Source of the DNA: Actinobacteria bacterium UBA3120
GTDB taxonomy: Bacteria > Actinomycetota > Actinomycetes > S36-B12
Reading direction: 5' to 3'
Assembly: GCA_002365735.1 (NCBI GenBank)
Contig: DEZY01000171.1
Span: 1-9,898, forward strand
DNA: 9,898 bases
The notes under the pieces are model-generated. The model worked only from the letters and a program-made list of their open reading frames with translations. It did not search any database and was not told the origin of the DNA. Positions 6,459 through 9,898 of the stretch are shown piece after piece. Each line of letters starts with the position of its first letter. Position 1 is the stretch's first letter. The position numbers were made by a program, and so were the translations under genes.

Positions 6459-8336
6459 ATGGATCCTTCTGCTCCCGGTGGCCTGATCGGCCAAACCCTG
6501 GATCAGCGGTATGCGGTCACCTCACTGCTTGCTCGGGGCGGGATGGCCACCGTGTATCTCGCTACCGATTTGCGCTTGGACCGGGTGGTCGCCCTCAAAG
6601 TGATGCACCCGCATTTGGCTAATGATCCAGGTTTCGTGGCTCGTTTTCAACGAGAAGCCCGAAGTGCCGCGCGCCTTTCTCACCCACATGTTGTCGGGGT
6701 CTACGACCAGGGAAGTTCAGAAACACACGTGTACTTGGCCATGGAATATATTCCTGGCCGCACCTTGCGCGACGTCCTAGACGAATATGGACCCCTGTCA
6801 ACGGAGCAGGCACTTGTGCTACTTGATCCGGTCATTGAGGCGCTCACTGCAGCGCACGGTGCTGGGTTTGTGCATCGCGATATCAAACCCGAAAATGTTT
6901 TGATCTCAGATGACGGCCGGGTAAAGGTCGCTGACTTTGGTTTAGCCCGTGCGGTGACCTCGACTGAATCCACCCACACGACCGGCATGATTATTGGCAC
7001 CGTCAGTTACCTCTCCCCCGAGCAGGTTGAGCACGGTGACGCGGACGCCCGATCTGATATTTATTCCACCGGCATTCTTTTATTCGAGATGATCACAGGG
7101 GCGGTCCCCCACTCGGGTGAGAGCCCGCTCTCGGTTGCCTACAAGCACGTGAATTCAGATGTCCCTCCCCCGTCAAGTGTTGTTAATGGAATTCCTTCTG
7201 AAGCAGATGCACTCGTGCTCTCGGCAACAAAACGTGACCCGGCTTTGCGGTATCAAACCGCACAGGATTTTTTGTCCGATGTGCGTCGGATCCGAAAGTC
7301 TCTTCCACCACCCAAACCATTTGTTGATCTAAAAAGCACGCTCGTGGTTGACCGTAAAGACTTTGAGCAACATTCGGGGTCAGTAAAGACAACCGATCAG
7401 ACCTCTCGGCCTAACGAATTTTCCCGCCGGAGAAACACACGTAAGGGCTTGTGGGTCGTTCTCGCGTTAGTTACTGCGGTTCTATTTGCTGGACTTGGCG
7501 GATGGTGGTTGGCGGTGGGGCCCGGTCAAAATGTTGACACTCCCAATCTGGTGGGGAAGACTCTTGAACAAGCTCAGGAAGTCCTCCTCTCCGCAACAGA
7601 TTCGGAAAAAATTACTATTGAAGCGGGTGATCCGGTCTTCAGCGAAACGATCCCGTTGGGTGTGATTGTGTCCACCGATCCCGAACCTGGCTCCGGTATT
7701 AACCCCACCGGGGTGATCTCAGCAAATATCTCCAAGGGCCCTGAACGTTATCTGGTTCCGGACGTTGCGGGAATGACCCCGCAGGCAGCAGCTGCCGCCA
7801 TCACCGCCGCGAACCTCGCTTTGGGTGGTCGCAGTGAAAGTTTCGACGACAAGATCGCGCCCGGCCAGGTTGCTAAGACGTCACCAAAAATCGGAAACGA
7901 ACTTAAACCGGGTGAACCGGTCGACTTAGTAATTTCAAAGGGCCCCAAGCCAATTGAAATCCCTAATGTTGTCGGTCAAAAAATCAAGGCGGCTAACGCG
8001 AACCTGAGCGATTTGGGCTTAGAAGTTGATCGCAGCAACGTGTTCTCTGAAACGGTGAAAAATAATACGGTGATCTCGATTAAACCCAAAGTAGGGAATA
8101 CTGTGGCTTCCGGCAGCACGGTAATGCTGGTGGTATCAAAAGGGCCTCCGCCTGTAGTTGTCCCGAACTTGGTCGACATGCCACGCAAGAAAGCAATTGC
8201 AGCCCTAGAGAAGATTGGTTTGCGCGCAAAAGTTGAAGTGGGCGCAGTAGCACCACTTAATCGCGTGATCAGCCAGAGTCCAGCCGTTGGCACCCAAATC
8301 CCCAAGGGTTCGACCGTCACGATCCGAATTATTTAG
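6459..8336 (+). CDS. Transmembrane Ser/Thr protein kinase with four PASTA repeats
   Basis: A 625-residue receptor-type kinase of the PknB/Stk1 family. The cytoplasmic kinase domain spans about 15-280: glycine loop LLARGGMATVY (23-33, with Ala where the first Gly usually stands), Lys47 in VALKV, the catalytic HRDIKPEN (139-146), DFG (159-161), a Thr-rich activation segment TESTHTTGMIIGT (169-181) and SPEQ (186-189). A basic linker leads to one membrane helix (330-353). The extracellular part holds four PASTA repeats, about 359-428, 431-497, 499-563 and 566-625, three ending in SKGP; such repeats bind cell-wall fragments or lipid II, tying phosphorylation to wall growth. From memory, M. tuberculosis and Streptomyces have a kinase gene of this kind (PknL in the former) a few genes from an IdsA-type prenyl synthase, as here, so it may correspond to PknL rather than PknB. 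Start ATG 6459 follows a -10 box at leaderless distance. Intact. Confidence 0.93.
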   Translation: MDPSAPGGLIGQTLDQRYAVTSLLARGGMATVYLATDLRLDRVVALKVMHPHLANDPGFVARFQREARSAARLSHPHVVGVYDQGSSETHVYLAMEYIPGRTLRDVLDEYGPLSTEQALVLLDPVIEALTAAHGAGFVHRDIKPENVLISDDGRVKVADFGLARAVTSTESTHTTGMIIGTVSYLSPEQVEHGDADARSDIYSTGILLFEMITGAVPHSGESPLSVAYKHVNSDVPPPSSVVNGIPSEADALVLSATKRDPALRYQTAQDFLSDVRRIRKSLPPPKPFVDLKSTLVVDRKDFEQHSGSVKTTDQTSRPNEFSRRRNTRKGLWVVLALVTAVLFAGLGGWWLAVGPGQNVDTPNLVGKTLEQAQEVLLSATDSEKITIEAGDPVFSETIPLGVIVSTDPEPGSGINPTGVISANISKGPERYLVPDVAGMTPQAAAAAITAANLALGGRSESFDDKIAPGQVAKTSPKIGNELKPGEPVDLVISKGPKPIEIPNVVGQKIKAANANLSDLGLEVDRSNVFSETVKNNTVISIKPKVGNTVASGSTVMLVVSKGPPPVVVPNLVDMPRKKAIAALEKIGLRAKVEVGAVAPLNRVISQSPAVGTQIPKGSTVTIRII

Positions 8337-8350
8337 CGGGAAGATAGCCC

Positions 8351-8786
8351 ATGGTCGCCAACGTGAAAACACGGTGGGTGGTTTTGCTGGCGGGTGTGGT
8401 GGCCCTCCTCCTTGTTGGGGGCGCGGTTCCGGCAGCTGCAGGGGACCTGGATCGGTACTTTTAGCGGATACGACACCTATGGTTACAAAAGTGGTAAGCA
8501 GAAACTCGTCATCACCAAGGCGAAGGGTAGTAACGCCAGCGGCACCTATACCTATAAGTTCCAATTCCCTGCGAAGGGGAAGTGGAGCAAACCGCAGCCG
8601 ATGAACCTTTCGATCTTCGATCAAGAAGAGGCCGCGAACGGAATGGTCGACTACATCTCCGGTGCAGACGAGTTGGGTATGTACACCGGCAAATATGACA
8701 AGGCCGATGACAGTTTGATCTTCTCCTATATCTCTAGGTCACAAAATGTCTTGGTATTGACCTTCAATCTGAAGCGCAAGAGTTAA
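8351..8786 (+). pseudogene. Small exported protein, frame broken by one extra base near 8441-8444
   Basis: I do not recognise the family. ATG 8351 has GGGAAGA six bases upstream and lies 14 bases after the kinase stop, so it is probably co-transcribed with it. From it one reads a classic Sec signal peptide: Lys and Arg early, a hydrophobic core VVLLAGVVALLLVGGAV, and a VPAAAG cleavage site near residue 30. This frame then stops at TAG 8462. The downstream frame, from GTWIGTFSGYDTYG, stays open to TAA at 8786 for about 113 residues rich in Gly, Tyr, Lys and Ser that alternate like beta strands. Removing one G from the GGGG at 8441-8444 joins them exactly as VPAAA-GTWIGTF, giving 144 residues. 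No cysteines are seen in the mature part. Either a recent frameshift, a sequence error, or (less likely) recoding. Alternative: a shorter cytoplasmic protein from a GTG near 8394, which loses the signal peptide. Confidence 0.72.
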
Positions 8787-9026
8787 GAAACCACTGCGAG
8801 GCGAAGACTCCAGCGCAACCGGTGACTGGTGTGAGACGCCGGCAGCGTAAAAGAGTTACCGAAGGCTCATCTGTCACATTTTTGTGGCACTGCAAAGGCC
8901 GCAACGCCTTGCCGCTCCTGGTGAGTCGGTGCGTTTTGTTGCGCGCTGGCGTTGGTGCGCTCGATGATGCCGACGGAGGTGAGGAGCCGGAGAAATGCTG
9001 AGACCGCCATTGGTGCCGGGTGTTTC
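8787..9026. other. Noncoding or decayed segment, no gene recognised
   Basis: About 240 bases between the exported-protein gene and the convergent DUF420-like gene. All six frames give only short open stretches without family resemblance; the longest, 63 codons on the minus strand, overlaps the real gene end. A small hairpin, TGTCACA (8872-8878) and TGTGGCA (8883-8889) with a TTTT loop and one G-T pair, is the only structure I can point to. It lacks a downstream T-run, so it is a weak terminator candidate. The segment may be a relic of inserted DNA. Confidence 0.4.
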
Positions 9027-9488
9027 TTAACCCATGACCCTATCGGGCATAGCCACATACACCCACACGCCCAGAAATATCGCCACCATGTAAAGGGCGT
9101 AGGAAACTCTCATGGAAGTTTTATATTTTTGAAATGGTAAAAATGCTGGAACGAGACCATTCGCGCAAAGGGCAATGAAGAGACCAAGAAGCACCGCTGC
9201 GGACCCAAGAAAAATATGAGAAAAAAGCAGAATGTTAAAGAATTCACTAACTGGGTCATCTCCGCCATCTTGTCGTGCAAGAAATCTCAAGACCATAAGA
9301 TAAAACACCAGCACGGTGCTCAATAACACACCGATTGTTTGTACATACCTGTGAACTTGATACTTACCTCGAATGGCCAAAACAACACCAAGTGTAAATA
9401 GGACACCTAGGAGCACCATAGATACGAGGGATATATCAGCACCCAGGTCCGCACCCAAATTCAGGAAACCCGGTGATTCCAAATTCAC
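9027..9488 (-). CDS. DUF420-like four-helix membrane protein
   Basis: A 153-residue integral membrane protein with four predicted helices, about residues 19-38, 48-69, 85-107 and 126-147. A His in the loop motif GKYQVHRYVQT (His46) and another at the start of helix 3 (SHIFLG, His91) sit where DUF420 proteins such as B. subtilis YozB/CtaM have conserved His; those are linked to heme-copper oxidase maturation. The match is by pattern only, so a cytochrome b561-like or other small four-helix protein is also possible. I chose GTG 9488 because CCTCC at 9496-9500 gives a GGAGG ribosome site seven bases upstream and a -10 box lies just beyond. An in-frame GTG at 9530 would start upstream of that promoter. 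The gene is richer in A+T than most of the window (41% GC over 9121-9360 by hand count) and is isolated between a noncoding stretch and a transposase remnant, suggesting acquisition. Confidence 0.75.
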   Translation of the reverse strand: MNLESPGFLNLGADLGADISLVSMVLLGVLFTLGVVLAIRGKYQVHRYVQTIGVLLSTVLVFYLMVLRFLARQDGGDDPVSEFFNILLFSHIFLGSAAVLLGLFIALCANGLVPAFLPFQKYKTSMRVSYALYMVAIFLGVWVYVAMPDRVMG

Positions 9489-9513
9489 AGCCGTACCTCC
9501 GCTAATTTCATTA

Positions 9514-9519
9514 AGTGTA
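9514..9519 (-). promoter_or_regulatory. -10 box of the DUF420-like gene
   Basis: On the minus strand TACACT fits TANNNT and lies 13 bases upstream of the GGAGG ribosome site of the gene starting at 9488, giving a short leader. No matching -35 hexamer is evident. It supports the shorter start over the GTG at 9530. Confidence 0.45.
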
Positions 9520-9601
9520 GGGCTACTCACGGTTTCCCGTGGTCCGGTCGTCTTCAGGGATATTCCATATTAGATGAAGAGTGCGGTGAAGCAGCCTAGA
9601 A

Positions 9602-9795
9602 CATGCCGGAGCACGAATCCGAATGCTCATCACGACCTGAACATCCTGATCTTCCACATCGAAACCGGAGAAATACTCCGCGATTTCCAACTCGAACCCA
9701 CCAGAAAACACCAACCACGAGGAATCACACCAGGACCCAAAAAAGGAACACCCAGACAAGGCGGAATGCCCAAAGGCTACAAATTCAAAAAGTAA
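9602..9795 (+). pseudogene. IS481-type transposase, C-terminal remnant, frameshifted
   Basis: Only the tail of a DDE integrase-core transposase remains. In the frame of 9602 one reads HAGARIRMLI up to about 9631; one base out of phase the text continues HDLNILIFHIETGEILRDF, then an LEPTRKHQPRG segment, a basic proline- and glycine-rich tail and a stop at 9793-9795. These pieces match, in order, the conserved end of actinobacterial IS481-family transposases (THAGTRVLLLVHDL, then a TGELLRELTLDPTRDYQ-like segment). One base is missing near 9631. Upstream the matching frame hits a stop at 9587-9589 and no integrase core (DDE residues) is present, so this cannot make a working enzyme. A short open frame from ATG 9574 exists but its first 18 residues are out-of-frame text. 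Family call is by recalled motif, not a search. Confidence 0.72.
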
Positions 9796-9798
9796 TCG

Positions 9799-9835
9799 AA
9801 GTCCCGGGACAGGGCTTAACGATGTCCCGGGACTT
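9799..9835. repeat. Perfect 13-bp inverted repeat after the transposase remnant
   Basis: AAGTCCCGGGACA (9799-9811) and TGTCCCGGGACTT (9823-9835) are exact reverse complements separated by 11 bases. Each arm also contains the smaller palindrome GTCCCGGGAC. It begins four bases after the transposase stop codon and ends five bases before the tRNA. It may be the terminator or end region of the IS481-type element, or a terminator between the convergent tRNA and IS genes; there is no T-run on either side. Confidence 0.8.
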
Positions 9836-9840
9836 GACAT

Positions 9841-9898
9841 TGGATCCGCCTCGAAGATTCGAACTGGCGGACCTACGCATTACGAGTGCGTTTGGACT
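9841..9898 (-). tRNA. tRNA-Thr (anticodon CGT), 3' part only
   Basis: Read on the minus strand, the segment shows a perfect anticodon arm, ACGCA-CTCGTAA-TGCGT, with anticodon CGT (reads ACG, Thr), an AGGTC variable loop, a canonical T-loop TTCGAAT, an acceptor 3' strand AGGCGGA, discriminator T and an encoded CCA. The 5' acceptor strand and D-arm lie beyond the right edge. The anticodon arm and the acceptor 3' strand resemble actinobacterial tRNA-Thr(CGT). The T-stem is odd: its 5' strand is six bases, CGCCAG, where CGAAG would be needed to pair with the 3' strand CTTCG. It pairs only with a bulge and one mismatch, so this may be a decayed tRNA, an error, or a real variant. Confidence 0.72.

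Noticed and set aside
8441..8450. Programmed ribosomal frameshifting in the exported-protein gene
   Set aside because: The GGGG run is short, with no known slippery motif or stimulatory structure that I can see; recent mutation or sequence error is simpler.
8205..8624. Minus-strand open frame of 139 codons across the kinase end and the exported-protein gene, and a plus-strand frame at 8287-8604
   Set aside because: Both overlap well-supported genes in other frames and show no recognisable domain.
8867..9058. Minus-strand 63-codon frame, considered as a transposase or small protein relic
   Set aside because: It overlaps the end of the DUF420-like gene, has no ribosome site and matches no family I know.
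9523..9840. Minus-strand 105-codon frame opposite the transposase remnant
   Set aside because: Antisense to recognisable IS481 text and starting inside the palindrome.
1..9898. CRISPR array, phage genes, toxin-antitoxin pair, rhodopsin or carotenoid cleavage gene
   Set aside because: I looked for repeat-spacer patterns and for these families on both strands and found none.

Overview
The window reads as a chromosomal segment of an actinobacterium (Actinomycetota) of intermediate GC. The evidence is a split heterodimeric lycopene cyclase (CrtYc/CrtYd), an IdsA-type prenyl diphosphate synthase, a PASTA-domain Ser/Thr kinase, start codons placed 6-7 bases after TANNNT -10 boxes (leaderless transcripts), and a tRNA with an encoded CCA end. 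I cannot name a genus.

Layout. Bases 1-1289 (minus) hold the 5' part of a CPA1-type K+/H+ antiporter whose C-terminus runs off the left edge. After a 170-base divergent intergenic region comes a tight plus-strand operon, crtE-crtI-crtB (1460-5047), with a 4-base gap and a 4-base overlap. A hairpin terminator separates it from convergent crtYc-crtYd (minus, 5083-5810). Together these five genes should take isoprenyl diphosphates through GGPP, phytoene and lycopene to a cyclic C40 carotenoid such as beta-carotene. No lycopene elongase, ketolase, hydroxylase, carotenoid cleavage enzyme or rhodopsin gene is present here.

A NadR-type nucleoside kinase (5809-6411) diverges from crtYc. Next is a membrane Ser/Thr kinase with four PASTA repeats (6459-8336), and 14 bases later a small exported protein (8351-8786) whose signal peptide and mature part lie in different frames because of one extra base, probably in a GGGG run.

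The right end (8787-9898) looks like accessory DNA beside a tRNA gene: about 240 bases with no clear gene, a lower-GC DUF420-like four-helix membrane protein (minus), a decayed C-terminal piece of an IS481-type transposase, a perfect 13-bp inverted repeat, and a tRNA-Thr(CGT) cut by the window edge with an irregular T-arm.

I see no CRISPR array, phage module, secretion system or clear novel system. The most useful leads are the frameshifted exported protein linked to the PASTA kinase, the small tRNA-side islet, and the cluster of single-base anomalies in the last 1.5 kb, which may be biological decay or sequence error.
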